From: Selaginella moellendorffii
Taxonomy: Eukaryota > Streptophyta > Lycopodiopsida > Selaginellales > Selaginellaceae
Direction of reading: 5' to 3'
Assembly: GCF_000143415.4 (NCBI RefSeq)
Contig: NW_003314307.1
Coordinates: 1,447,928-1,511,927 of the forward strand
DNA length: 64,000 nt
Of the stretch, positions 32,833-47,400 are shown in pieces. The notes below the pieces were generated by a model. It was given only the letters and a program-made list of their open reading frames with translations. It did not search any database and was not told where the DNA came from. Each line of letters begins with the position of its first letter. Positions within the stretch are counted from its first letter, which is position 1. The translations under genes were made by a program, and so were the position numbers.

Positions 32833-34345
32833 ATGGAGGAGGAGGCTGCATTGACGGAGCAGGAGACGGCCGTGTACGATCGCCAGATTCGTGTGTGGGG
32901 CGTCCAGGCGCAGAGAAGGTGGGAAGATTTTCGTCATTCGCACTGATCGGCGGCATTGCCTTTCTCCAGGCTGAGCAAATCTCGAGTGCTTGTGGCTGGA
33001 TTGACTGGTGTCACAGCGGAGGTACCAAAATCTCTCTCTTTTCTCTGTGAAACTGTGTGTGCTGGATCAGGCATGCAAGAATCTGGTCCTAGCGGGAATT
33101 GGAAGCCTCGTTGTGCTGGACGACAGGCCGGCCGTGTTTGATCCTTGTTCTTCCACATTTCTGGTGTGCCATGACCACAACGCTTCCACTGACGAGAACA
33201 AGTCCGTTGCCGAGGTCTGTGCTGCCGCTCTTCGAGATTTCAACCCAATGGTCGACGTCACGAGTGCTCAAGGTACTGCTGCTCAACAGTTCTTCCTCTC
33301 AAGTGTTTTTGTTTTCTCTCGTAGGCACTTCAGTGATGGATGTGGATAACTACGACGTTGTCATCCTCAACCGTGCCGCTATCAAAGACAAGGTGTGTGT
33401 GTTTACTTTTCTGTTTGATTCCCCTCCTTTTGCTCTACTTTCTTGGATGCCTTTCTTGTCATTCCTCTGATTACTGTTTGTGTTTCTGTTCACAGAGGAG
33501 AATTAATGAGCTGTGTCGCAGATCGGCTCACAAAGTTTCCTTCTACACTGTCGACTGCATTGGTTCGCGGGGGGAAATCTTTGTCGATTTGCAGACCCAT
33601 ACTTACACTTCCAAGGTTTTCATTCTCCACTTTTTTTTCTTTTTATTTTTTGTCACAAATGTGCTTTGGCCTTTTCTTTTACTTGGCTGACAGGCTGCGG
33701 CGGATGCTGCCGAGAGTTGCGAGCTTACAAAGAAGTTCCCAAGCTTTGAGGTGAGACCTTGTTTCCTGGATCATAAAACTGGTACACAATGTAAGCATGT
33801 AGGACGTATCAAGCGTTCCGTGGAACTGCCTTCCAAAGAGGATAAGTAAGCTCTTCTTTGCAATGCGAGGTAAGGGGCGCTCATTCATGTTGGGCTGGGT
33901 TCGCAACTATAACTTTGCTGGCCAGTCCTCGAAGAATTTGTTCAGGCGACGGGACGGCAAGCCGGCCCCGAAAATCTTCCGGAGCTGCTCGCGTTGCGAA
34001 CGCAAATGTGCAGCAAACAGGTGGTGGTGGTTTCGTGTATTGCGGAAGCAAAAGCTAACCTCCGCGATGGTTTTAACAGGGCGTGGCCGACTCGTTGATC
34101 CCGGAAAGCCTTCTCGCGGGGCTGGCTGGCGCGGACGGCACGGAGTTTCCACCGGTGTCTGCGATTCTGGGAGGCATCCTCGGCCAGGCAAGCCGCTCCT
34201 CTTCTCTTCCTTGTTTCCAAAGCGCTAAACTAAATCGCTACAGGAAGTGGTCAAGGCTCTGTCTGGCAAAGGAGATCCTTTGCGAAGCTTCTTCTACTTC
34301 GACACTGACGACGGCAAAGGAATCATCGAGGAGATAATCAGTTAG
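32833..34345 (+). CDS. SAE1: SUMO-activating enzyme subunit 1 (AOS1/SAE1)
   Basis: About ten exons on the plus strand. The start (MEEEAALTEQETAVYDRQIRVWG) matches the conserved N-terminus of AOS1, where YDRQIRxWG is diagnostic of E1 regulatory subunits. Following exons give SKSRVLVAGLTGVTAEACKN, SLVVLDDRPAVFDPCSSTF, VMDVDNYDVVILNRA, HKVSFYTVDCIGSRGEIFVD, PWNCLPKRISKLFFAMR, VLEEFVQATGRQAGPENLPE, FPPVSAILGGILGQ and FFYFDTDDGKGIIEEIIS. The family pairs with SAE2/UBA2 to adenylate SUMO. The glycine-rich nucleotide loop reads VAGLTGVTAE, where AOS1 often has LKGLGAE-like sequence, normal for a subunit without the catalytic Cys. The next-to-last intron begins GC rather than GT (34188). The gene seems complete. 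Confidence 0.9.
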
Positions 34346-34460
34346 ATCGATTACACGCACACCCATTTGTTTAGGGTTGGGGTACCTCTTTGGATCCTGG
34401 CAAGGCATGTAGTCACGATTCCACTCGCTGTCCCTAGCTTTGCGGGCGGCCTGGCACTAG

Positions 34461-36434
<1,974 letters not shown>

Positions 36435-36648
36435 ATACCTTTTCTTTTTGTTGTATCGATTGTTCTCTATTTATGTCACACCTGACGGCCAATTCTCCAG
36501 GAAGCTACAGGTTCCTTGTTTCTGGAAAACAATGTCATGAAACATCCAAATGAAAGCAAATTCTACTCAATAAATTCTTCAAAAAGACCCTGCAAAAAGG
36601 AAAGAAGGAAACTAGGCACGAGAGTTCTCACCTGCGAAACCAATGGTT

Positions 36649-37330
36649 CTACTTCTGAACGTTAATCAAATGTATCGAGTTCCGAATCAGCGAGATAAAC
36701 TGATCCACGTTTCTAACGTTCTCCAAAACTCTCACTTGGTGACAAGTCCTGCATAGATGAATAAGTAAGAACAAGGTTTCCAGCTAAACATGAAAGGACA
36801 TACCACTGAAAGATCAAGATCAATCCACCGAGTTGCCATCGTAGTCTTCGAGCTGTTTGAGCTCGATGGTGCTGGAAAGAATAGATCAGAAGACGTTTTT
36901 GTATGAAAGAAACCAAGAAAAAAAAACGGAAGCTCGCTTATTACGAAGAATGCTCATGTGATGCATGATTCCTGAACCCTAAACCCTCTGAAAAAATCCA
37001 CATTTTTGGTGGTTTGAGCGTCCAATCCTTCTCCATGCATTTCCTGTCTAAATTCCTCACAGATCGGACAAAGAGGAATCGAGAGGCAAACGCGAGGGGC
37101 AAACGCGGCAGGCTGGAAAATCGCATCACTTGCGTCAACTGGCCTCGAGCTGGTCAAAATGCTCGTTTGTCTCGATCAAAACTTGCTCAAAGAGATCATT
37201 CTGCAAAAGTGTCGGTGTAAGAAGACGATCTAGAAGCTCACATTGAACCGCAACAATTGATCTTCCTCAGTGTGCAGGAGCTCAAAGCACAGCTGTGTAT
37301 AAATCTAATCCTCATCCAGAGGAAACGAAA
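36649..37330 (-). CDS. Possible small multi-exon gene, unidentified
   Basis: The minus strand contains protein-like pieces bounded by plausible splice sites. QLCFELLHTEEDQLLRFN (near 37260-37310, ending in a GTGAGC donor) is followed, after an intron ending TTTTGCAG, by NDLFEQVLIETNEHFDQLEA (near 37150-37200). Further down are a segment near 36800-36870 and a last exon 36748-36649 reading HQVRVLENVRNVDQFISL to a TAG. I could not fix the frame through the middle exons, nor find a secure start, so the model is partial and the gene may already be decayed. I do not recognise the family. It would converge with SRPK and run head-to-head with the CR-like gene. The same region is duplicated at 42.1-43.0 kb. 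The rest of 36435-37542 holds no other gene I can see. Confidence 0.3.
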
Positions 37331-37542
37331 TGAAATAATGATATCATTCCCCACTGTTATCAGTGTGAAATTAAGATTATCATTTGAAGAATATTTCCTA
37401 GAATCTTTCAGAAACTTTCAAATATGCCAAAATCATTTTACAAAACAAAACGACATATCCTAAGATGGCCTAAATAAACATGTAGCCTTTTTAGTAAACT
37501 TAAGCCATAAAGATCAACGGTGCTAAACCTAGGATTGAGGCT

Positions 37543-40389
37543 ATGGCGGGTGATGAAGAAATGGAAGAGCTTGTGGTGTTCATTGAAGACATAGATGGGG
37601 CAGAGGGTCATGAATTTCACCTTTCTGATGGTAGAGTGGACGTAGATGCGGTTCTGCGGGTGTTCTCGGCTACCTCCATCTCCGTGAAGCACGAGGAGCC
37701 ACCAAGGGTCCGATGGAGGGCTCTTCAACCAAGAAAAGAAGATGGTCTCAGCACAGCAAAATTCCAGACTGGATCTTCTCATGTCATTCGTCCCACAAGA
37801 GGTGTGCTACTTTCTTTTTAGGATGGCTTCGGTTTCTACTTAGTGGTTGATGTGCGTGATGTTCTTATAGTCGCTTTTCGTGCTTGGCTAGGGCGGGTTC
37901 TTGACTATGACCACTCATTGATTGGGTATGCGTTCTTTCTTTGGTCTTCTCGAGGGATTTTGGCTGTCGTCGTTTGCCTGGTGATCTGGCTATGGGGTAG
38001 TGGCGTTGTACCTGGTGGTTTGCTGGGAGCTATGGGTGATATTGGCTCCTCGTGTTGATGAGTTTGATCTTGGTTGAAGGTTTTGTTTTGTTTGTATTCA
38101 CATGTTATGACAATTCCCTTGTTTCTGTTACAGCCCTACCTGTGACATCCCTCAAAGCTGCTAGGTCAGGTAAGCAGTTGCTTTTGTAGCTGTGTCAACT
38201 CTGTTATGCTTTTTGTTGCCTTGCTGACGACCTGAGCTTTATTTTCAGGTGCCCAAATCTGTGAGGTGCTGAATCGCCTATTCTTTGACGATCTGTGGGA
38301 CAATAGACAACGAATGGGCATGCCACCAAGGCGTCAGCCGGGGGCGCGGTTGCCTCCAGTACTAGAAGATACAGGCCCCTACTTCACGTTGAAGGGGCGG
38401 ACCGAGACGCTCAAGCATCTCATCTTGTCGGCTGGGCGGATTTTTGCGACTTTCATGAGCACGCAAGACTCGCTTGACTACTTTCTGCGGAGGGATTTCA
38501 TTATGATGGTCGTGGGGTGCCCAGGTGTGGGAAAGACAACCGTGGGTAGCTGCCTGTCGGAGCTGTTGCTAGAGTACTGGCTGGCGAACAAGGACAATCC
38601 CGAGTTCAATCAGGAGCTGGGGGAAAGTCTCAGCGACGATCTCCTTGACGCTTTTAAGGAGATGATATCCAACGTTGTACACAGTGGAAAAGACGTCCGC
38701 ATGTATCACTCTCTAGAGACGGCACAGAATGGGCAGCTTATGCAACGTGAGGATGGTCTTTACTACGAGCAGATTATGGCTTTACGGTGCCTTCATGCGG
38801 CTGTTAGTCGGATGGGTACACCAACATATGACGCATTCCTCCAAAAACTAGACAAGGGAGCTCCAGGTTTGAAGCATCAGTTGAGGCTCGACGATGTTAT
38901 AGCTTTCATCAGGCAGGGTTTGGGCTTTCCTACAGGGCAAAGGATTTTTCTTTCATGGTACTTTGACGAGGCAAACAGGGCTTCGAAGGATGGGGAGGCG
39001 ACGTGGTTACAGCACATGTTTGCTGCATACGTCTCTTGGTTCAAATCCAAGCGTGCCTCGGACACGCTTGTGCTGTTTACGGCAGCGACCACACGGTATT
39101 CTGCAGCATCGCTCGCCGGGACTTCCTCTGGGAGGGCGCAAACGCTTTACATTCCGCTCCCGCCCTTGACAAATGATGACGTCTACGACATCGTTCAGGA
39201 ATTCTTCGACCGGGTGGCGAGCTCAGTTTGCCAAGGGGCACGCATCGAACTGAGCAACGAGTGGAAGGTGGTCCTCCGCTTTGCTGGAGGCAATCCGAGG
39301 ATTGTCTCATTCCTTTTGAATGGGCTGGTGTCACGAAGTTTTGGCGCGATCCCACTGGAGAAGTTCAATATGGAGCTGCAGAAGGGATTAGTTGTGACAA
39401 GAGCCAGGGCGTTGGTTGAAAACGCATCAAATCTGTTTGTCAGCCAATACTTAGAGATTAACCTTCAAGGTAGTCCAGAACGCATACAGGGAGTCATTCC
39501 AGGTGCTAAAGCTAGTCTGATGCTGAAAGCCATCTACATTTCCCAACTTGGAACTATCGTCAGTCGTGCAGCAAAGGTATGGGACGGGCGCTTTGAAGAT
39601 ACTTGGGGTGATTTAGAAGGCCAAGGTATTGTGGGTTTGGTAGAGATAGAGCGAGGGTGTCCCACACGTCCCCCAGGGAAAGTAGGCAAGGTGCCTTCCG
39701 CTGTCACTCCAAATGCGCTGGCATTCCGTGTTAGGTACTGTCCCGTTGCAGCTTACTCTTTGGCACTGGTCGACATCATCCCAAAAGGATTATGGCCTGA
39801 TTTGACAAACAATTCCTGGGCTGTGAAGGAGGACTCAGATGTCCTCGGTTTCGTGTTCATGCTTTGGTTGAAAACACACTTGGATGGCGGTAAGCTTAAT
39901 TCTCTTGCATGTCCACAAACTCTCCTCTTTTGTCTTTTGCAGGTCAAGAATTCAAGCTCAGTGACATCATACCTTCCCACTTGAGCTTAAACGACTACCT
40001 GGATGGTTTAAATCTTCAATTGCCTTCACCACCTAGTAAGTTTTGTGGGTTTTTGATCTTTGGCTCTAACTCCGTTACATGCAGAGGAATTAGATTGGAC
40101 AATCTGTCAGCCAGAGGTGCTACCAACGTCGAGGGCAGAGTTGTTAGAGCTTATGGCTCAGCATTCAAAAGCTTTTATATTCTCTCTCAAGTATGCGGAA
40201 ATTATCATAAGGGTACAAAAGATATGCAAGGGCAAGGCATTACAAGATTGTTTTATTTTGATTGAGAGCAAGTACAGACAGAATGATCAGAACAAGGGTA
40301 TCTCTCCTGGGAGTATCATGGAGAAAGTATGCCATAACATCCAAGACTGGGGGTTTAAAATGGACGAGGTGATTTATATATATTGGTAG
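37543..40389 (+). CDS. P-loop NTPase / nuclease-like protein, Crinkler (CR)-like
   Basis: Five exons (37543-37801, 38134-38169, 38249-39889, 39943-40035, 40085-40389) join in phase to 777 residues. The N-terminal ~75 residues (VVFIEDIDGAEGHEFHLSDG and following) could be a small header domain. A P-loop ATPase follows: Walker A GCPGVGKTT near residue 188, a Walker B-like YFDEANRAS after FLSW, then TLVLFTAATTRYS. The last exon has a hydrophobic strand ending in ESK (CFILIESKYRQN), which resembles the E-x-K core of restriction-endonuclease-fold nucleases. NTPase followed by REase is an architecture known for Crinkler (CR) proteins, thought to derive from transposons and present in oomycetes, fungi and some early plants. 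This assignment is inference from motif order. The frame is open throughout, suggesting selection or recent origin. Confidence 0.5.
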
Positions 40390-41380
40390 GATGAAAAAAC
40401 TACCATGCAGCATGTAGAAGTTGAAGGATGGATTCTACAAAATTTCATAATCAGTGGTAATTTCTTTAATGAGAGTTTATTTAAATTGCTTACTTGTATT
40501 CGACATTCTTTAGCTTATCAACACTACTCTCAAGGTAAGCTAAGAAATGTGGGAATTAAAAGCTCAAAAAAAGTCTACTGAATGAGGAACTTAAAGTGTA
40601 TCTCATCAAACATTTTGTAAAGATTGCCTTTGGCAACTTTGGCCATGATTGATTTAAAAATGGGACTCATTCATCCATGTCATCTTACATTGAGTTATAC
40701 TGAAGAACTTCTGCCTGTAGATATGTATAGGCATTTTTATTAGAGAGTTCCTTACAAGAGTAGTTTGACAAAGGTCAATATAGTAGAGATGGGGAACCAA
40801 AAAGTTTCTTAGCAGGGATTAGAGAACTGTTACTTTCACAAGGAACTCAGTGACACTTCAAGTACTAGTTCAGAACAAGTTCTACAGGTAAAATGCTTGT
40901 TTGTTTGTTTGCTTACTTATTAGATTTGCTGCTACTGCTCAATACTGGAAGAAAATATGTTGCTATCATCTGATTTTGGATCGGTCAATAAGTATGTTAA
41001 ATATATATAGGGGATGATGGCATAAATGGAAAGAGAAGGTATATATGCACAAGTTATAAGCTTTTTAATTTAAACTTCCCAACCCAATATTACTCAAGCC
41101 TAAAATTGCATACACAAGTACATATGGCCAGACTAGGTGTCTTAGGTAGCCATGCTGTTGGGCATGGCCCCTCGGGGGATAATATAATGTTTGTGTTTCA
41201 TAATTTTCATATGTGTGTTAATAATCCTTCTATAGTGTAAAGAATTAAATTCCCCAAGGTGTCGTAGGCTAAAGGATCCCAAAATCAAGATTAAAAAAAT
41301 AAAAAGTAAACCAAATTGAAAATCAAGTCCAAAACCAAGTTTGAGTCTAAAATTTGAGATTGAGAGTTTAGTCAACACCT
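40390..41380. other. Intergenic, no feature recognised
   Basis: About 1 kb of AT-rich DNA after the CR-like gene. Short open stretches have no protein-like pattern and I see no repeat ends. Confidence 0.5.
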
Positions 41381-42115
<735 letters not shown>

Positions 42116-43020
42116 ACCTTTTCTTTCGCTTGTTCTCTATTTATGTCACACATGACAGCTAATTCTCCAGGAAACTAGAACTCTGTTTCTGGAAAACAAT
42201 GTCCTTAGGTCTCATGAAACATCCAAAATGAAAGTAGAATAAATTCTACAAAGAGACCCGAATCAGCAACGTAAACTGATAATCTATATACAAGTTTCTG
42301 ACGTTCTCCAAAACTCTCACTTGAATGTATGAATCTTTTGGTGGTGACAAGTCCTGCATAAATGAATAAGTAAGAACAAGGTTTCAACATACCACTGAAA
42401 GATCAACCAAGTTGCCATCGTAGTCTTTGAGCCGTATGAGCTCGATGGTGCCTGGAAAGAATAAATTGGAAGACGATTTTGTACGATAAAGATACCAAGA
42501 AAAAAAAACGGAGTGACAAGCGCAAACATGTAGATCAGACAAAGAGGAATCGAGAGGCAAACACAAGGGGCAAACGCAGCAGGCTGGAAAATCGCGTCAA
42601 CTGGCCTCGAGCTGGTCAAAATGCTCGTTTGTCTCGATCAAAACCTGCTCGAAGAGATCATTCTGCAAAAGTGTCGGTGTAAGAAGATGATCTAGAATCT
42701 CACATTGAACCGCAACAGCTGATCTTCCTCAGTGTGCAGGAGCTCGAGGCACAGCTGTGCATAAATCTAATCCTCATCTAGAGGAAATGAAATGAAATAA
42801 TGATATCATTCCCCACTGTTATCAAGAGAGAATGGAATAGTGGAAGAACATTTTCTAGAATCTTTCAGAAACGGTTGCACTCAGAGTTATGAAGAATACA
42901 TTGATTTGCACTCTTACCTTCAAATGTGCAGGAACGCATGTCAAAATCGTTTTACCAAACACATGCCCAAAAACGACATATGACATATCATGACATCGTA
43001 AACTAAAGATCAACGGTGCA
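42116..43020. repeat. Duplicate of SRPK-CR intergenic DNA
   Basis: Continues the same duplication. It matches 36437-37524 with small deletions, including the minus-strand exon-like pieces (CAGCTGTGCCTCGAGCTCC and so on), and ends near AAAGATCAACGGTGC, only about 20 bp short of where the CR-like ATG lies in the parent copy. No CR-like coding sequence follows here. Confidence 0.85.
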
Positions 43021-44212
43021 GATCTCCAGAAGTTGGTATCAAAGAATGTTATCAAATTTAACAAAACTTTCTTAGACAGAAAATTAATAATATAAAAAAT
43101 TTAATTGTATTAAACTATAATTTTTAAATTAACATCCAGTGAAACTGAGACTCATATACTCATATGTTAAATGTAATACTTATTCTAGGCATATGCTTAA
43201 GATCTAACAGCTGAGAACTAATTATAATTGCCTTAATACAATAAATTGCTCTATATTATTATTCTTATCTAATATTTTTTTTAAAATTCGATAAAATTAT
43301 TTGATACTATCACGTTATGCTATAAAATACATATGTTAAAATAGATTTATAAGAAAACTAAATTTTATTTTTTATAGTAATTGCAATAGATGTTGTTTAT
43401 TTTTTATAATTTTTATATTAAGATATTTAACATAGCACTTTAAAAAAATTAGTGTGTTTATATTTGTTTTCATTTGAGGTGATTGGTATAAATCTTTGAT
43501 AAGTCCATTACAAATTATGATTATAATGTGGTGTATCAACTTACTTATAAATAAATAAATCATTAACGTATGCTATGAGTGTCAAATGTCTTTAATTTTG
43601 TTAAACATTTTTTTCTATTAATTATGGGTCATATTTTAATTTTATAAATTATTTTCTAATTAGAACTTATTCTTTTAGTTATAAAGTTTAAAATTCTTAG
43701 ATTTTGTATGCTCTATAACAACAATTATATGATCTAGGAATGTTTCATGTTCTTACAACTTGACTTGACTCGTGATTTATTAATAATATTATTAAATAAA
43801 GGTAGATGGACACCAATTTTTTAAAAATCATTTTAAACAACTGTTAAAAATTTTATATTTAATATTAATATTTTAAATGGAGCTGGATTCTCTTGCTAGT
43901 GCTTATATATTTAAATGAATAAGCTGGTTTCATAATGTCAAATGCTAGGAACTAAGCATATGCCAAAATCTACTGGTTGAGATTAACAAGCTTTAAAAGA
44001 ATTTGAAATGTCTTTTAGAGCAGGGAGGAAACTGTGGCAGCATCTAAGAAGAGCTATGAATATTCTTCAACACCTGAATTATGAAGTTTGAGATGTCTAT
44101 ATCACTGATGGCTAGTTGGGAGTCATGATCACTACTGCTATTACCTCGGGTACCTTTATCAAATTGGAAATGGTGCTGCAGAGGAAGACCACCAAGAAAG
44201 GAAATGTTACAG
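43021..44212. other. AT-rich DNA between duplication and first telomeric array
   Basis: 43.05-43.95 kb is very AT-rich with no gene. 43.95-44.21 kb is more balanced (TCTTTTAGAGCAGGGAGG...GAAGACCACCAAGAAAGG) and may be the edge of another element, but I cannot identify it. It ends abruptly at the telomeric repeats. Confidence 0.5.
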
Positions 44213-44295
44213 GGTTTAGGGTTTAGGGTTTTAGGGTTTAGGGTTTCGGTTTAGGGTTTAGGGTTTAGGGTTTAGGCGCGTTTAGGCGTTTAGGG
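44213..44295 (+). repeat. Interstitial telomeric array 1 plus variant block
   Basis: About eight TTTAGGG-type repeats, including TTTTAGGG and TTTCGG variants, then the block TTTAGGCGCG TTTAGGCG TTTAGGG that recurs before every retroelement copy in the window. This is the most centromere-proximal array. Confidence 0.95.
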
Positions 44296-44316
44296 TCAAA
44301 GACACCCCGTGGTGTT

Positions 44317-44334
44317 GCAATCCGGCGAGATCGC
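44317..44334. repeat. LINE target-site duplication, left
   Basis: GCAATCCGGCGAGATCGC, identical to 51144-51161. Uninterrupted Penelope copies (for example near 57420) carry this sequence once and continue GGCACCAC, proving the insertion point. Confidence 0.97.
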
Positions 44335-44358
44335 TGAACGTGTATGTACATTCCCCAT

Positions 44359-44371
44359 GTCCCAATGGGAC
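44359..44371 (-). other. 3'-terminal hairpin of the LINE
   Basis: GTCCCATTGGGAC in sense: five-base-pair stem, three-base loop, about 25 bp from the 3' end of a LINE that lacks a poly(A) tail. Confidence 0.5.
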
Positions 44372-44442
44372 TAATACAAAAAATGGGCGTGCCGCCCTCT
44401 CCATGAGCTACTCTACGTGATCCTCATATGCCGCAGCTAGAC

Positions 44443-47400
44443 CTAGTCCTGGAGTAGAAGTGGACGTGGTCGTCTCGAGCGAATCATGTCGATGTCCAAG
44501 TCTCCCCCACGAGCTGACCTTAGAACAGAGTCTGGGGGGCGCCATTGCCAGCGAATCTCGCCACCTCCCAATTTGCCGAAGCATGGGAGCCACCTAGATC
44601 TCCACTCCTTGAGCTGCCTCGGTTTCGCCCGCTCTTTCAGGATGGTGTAGTGAAGACGCACCGCTGCAAGAGTGAGTCTCCACCATGATGCCACCACTGC
44701 CGATATTCTCGCTTGTTGCCCATCAAAGCGACAGTGGTTCCGCGCCTCCCAAAGTGCCTGCAGTCCTGTTGCCCTCCAAATGGACCAGCGCTCTTGGCCC
44801 AACGCCTCCCAGATGGACATCCCAACTTCAGCCCCTGTCACGTCCCACCGGACTCGCATGTTCCATCGGTGCCGTCCGTAGCAGCGAATACGCCTCCAAG
44901 CTGGACCAATGGCTGGGCCTCTGGCTCCCTCAAACCAGTGGAGGATATCCCCACTCCGAGCCTCAAACTCTGGAATGTCTCCGAGTTCCTGCGTCGCCTT
45001 GAAGATCTGTCGCCAAACTTCTCTCGCCACGTCGCATTCCCATAGGACATGTTGCGCTGTCTCCAACTCGCCACACTCCTTGCACCGTCGGCATGCTTCT
45101 TCCTGGAACCGCTGTCCTACCGGCAGCCCGTTATTTGCCACCAACCAAGAGGTGGCCTTGACTTTCTCCTGTACCGGTAGTTTCCAGAACGCAAGCGTGT
45201 TGCCCACCACCTGATTTGCTTCAACTCCTTGCTCGATCCATTTCTTCCAGAGCTTGGGGATCTCCCCTCGGGCCTCCTCCCTGCTGGTCAAGAGACCATC
45301 CCTTGCTTCCTTGACGCCGAAGGAGAAGAAGCTCCTCGCTCCTCGTTTCCATGCTGCGGGGTCCCAATCCAGATCCTCGATGAGCTGCTGTCGCCACCAT
45401 CTAAGAATGCCTTCCCCTTCTAGTGCAGCCAACGATTGAACCACCACCGATTGTTTCGGAGCCTGTCGTATTACTCGAATCCTACCCTTGACCTCGTCAT
45501 CCGTCACCATCGGCATGACCTGTTCGTCCCCTGCTGGCAACAGCATGTCGCCTCTCAAGACTCGAAAAGGACGCCCAACATTTTGGTCTGGAGACACAAC
45601 GAACCATACCTCCACATCCCTGTCCTCCCAAGCTGGTGTTGGGGCCGTAAACGCCCGTGTCCAGGCCCCCAAGCTAACTCGTTCCCTGTCTGACTCCACG
45701 TCCCGTTGTAGAGCCACAAAGTCTCCAGATTTGAGACAACGCCTAGGCCAGAGCTGCCCCTGCTTCGCCTCACTCACTGCTCTGATAATGCGAAGAAGAT
45801 CAAGGTGGACTTTCCTCCACCGTCCCGGGTTAAAGACCTGCATATGTCTCGTAGTCTTCCTCCTGTCCTTGTCCAGAACCCGCACCAGCTGCTTGAGAGT
45901 TCGGAAGCCTGCGCTATGTAGCTTTCTCCAGATTGTGTAGTGGTCCTCCCTGCCCAGTGTCCTATCATCCAGTTTGAAGAGGTCGTTGAAGAACAGGGGC
46001 TGGTTCAGCCAGTCCTCCGCTCGCCCTGGCAATTCCCTACTGACTGGAAACGCGCTCCATAACCGGAGAAGCCCCTGGACTAGAGTGCCGCCCTTGACTA
46101 CTTGCTTCGGCCCCTCAGCAAAGAGCCAACGTGGATCTTCTTCCCACGGTCTTGCAGTGTTGTGCTTGGGCCGGATTGCCAACAAGTTCTGCCTAAACAT
46201 GAGTCTCCAAGGTTGATTACCTGGTTGAAGGCCCATGAGGAGGATTTTGTACCGTAGCGCCTTCGCCATGTCACTCGGATCGATTACTCCAAGTCCTCCC
46301 AAGACTCGCGGACGTGCTGTAGATTGCCACGCGACCTTGGCCATGCTCCTCCCTGTGACCAGAGCGCCCCGCCACAAATACTGACGGACCATCGTGCGTA
46401 CCTTTCTAAGAGTGCGTTCTGGAACAGGCCAGATGGAGAGGTGGTACCAGATGCCAGGCAGAATGATGCTCCTAGCGACTACCACTCTCGCTGGCAAGCC
46501 GAGTTTCCGGGGAGCCCACTTCTGGATTGACGTTCGTACCCGTCGGAGCAAGGTGTCATCCTGAAGTGCTGCACTGAACCGAGTACCAACCTGGATCCCC
46601 AGGTACCTAGCGTCTTCTCCTGGTTTGAGCCACTGGAAGCCAATGTCCTGCCCCCAAGATTCGATGCCTGGTCGCCCCCAATTTATGCCCACTGATTTGT
46701 TCCAGTTAATTGCTGCACCAGCCGCGAGGTTGAACGTCTCCAGCGCCTTCTTAGCTGCATCCATGTTCTCCTTAGTCGCAAGTAGGAACAAGGCAGTGTC
46801 GTCCGCAAAAGCACCATCAAGGAGTTCCCGAGACACCCTTGTGGTTCCCGGAAGTTGCTGTCTCGCAGCCGGCAGTGTGAGTCCTTTAATGCGTCCGCCT
46901 TCCGCTAGAAACGTGCCCAGGGCCTCAGCCACAATCAGAAAAAGATAGGGTGCTAGTGGACACCCTTGGCGTACTGAACGTCCCAGCTGGAAACTCGGTC
47001 CCGTCTCGCCATTGATTGTGACTCTGCTTGTGGCTCCTCGGTATAGTAACGAGATCCTAGTGACCATCTCTCTCGGGATGCCGATCGTGTTCATGCACTC
47101 CTCTAGGAACCTCCAGTCCACCCGATCGTAGGCCTTCTCGAAGTCCAAAAGCCATGCTGCAGTTTGTTGGTTAGAGATCTCTGCCCATCTCTGAGCCAGC
47201 AGGTACGTCCAGATGTTTTCTGCGATTTGCCGCCCTGGAACAAACCCTGTCTGCTGCTCCCGGATGATCAGCGGCATGACAGCTTGGAGCTTGAGGGTCA
47301 TTGCTTTGGCATAGACCTTGTAGGACGTGTTGAGCATGGTGATTGGCCTCCAATTCTTCAGCTCCTGCAGGTCCCCCCTCTTTGGAATAAGCGCAATCTG

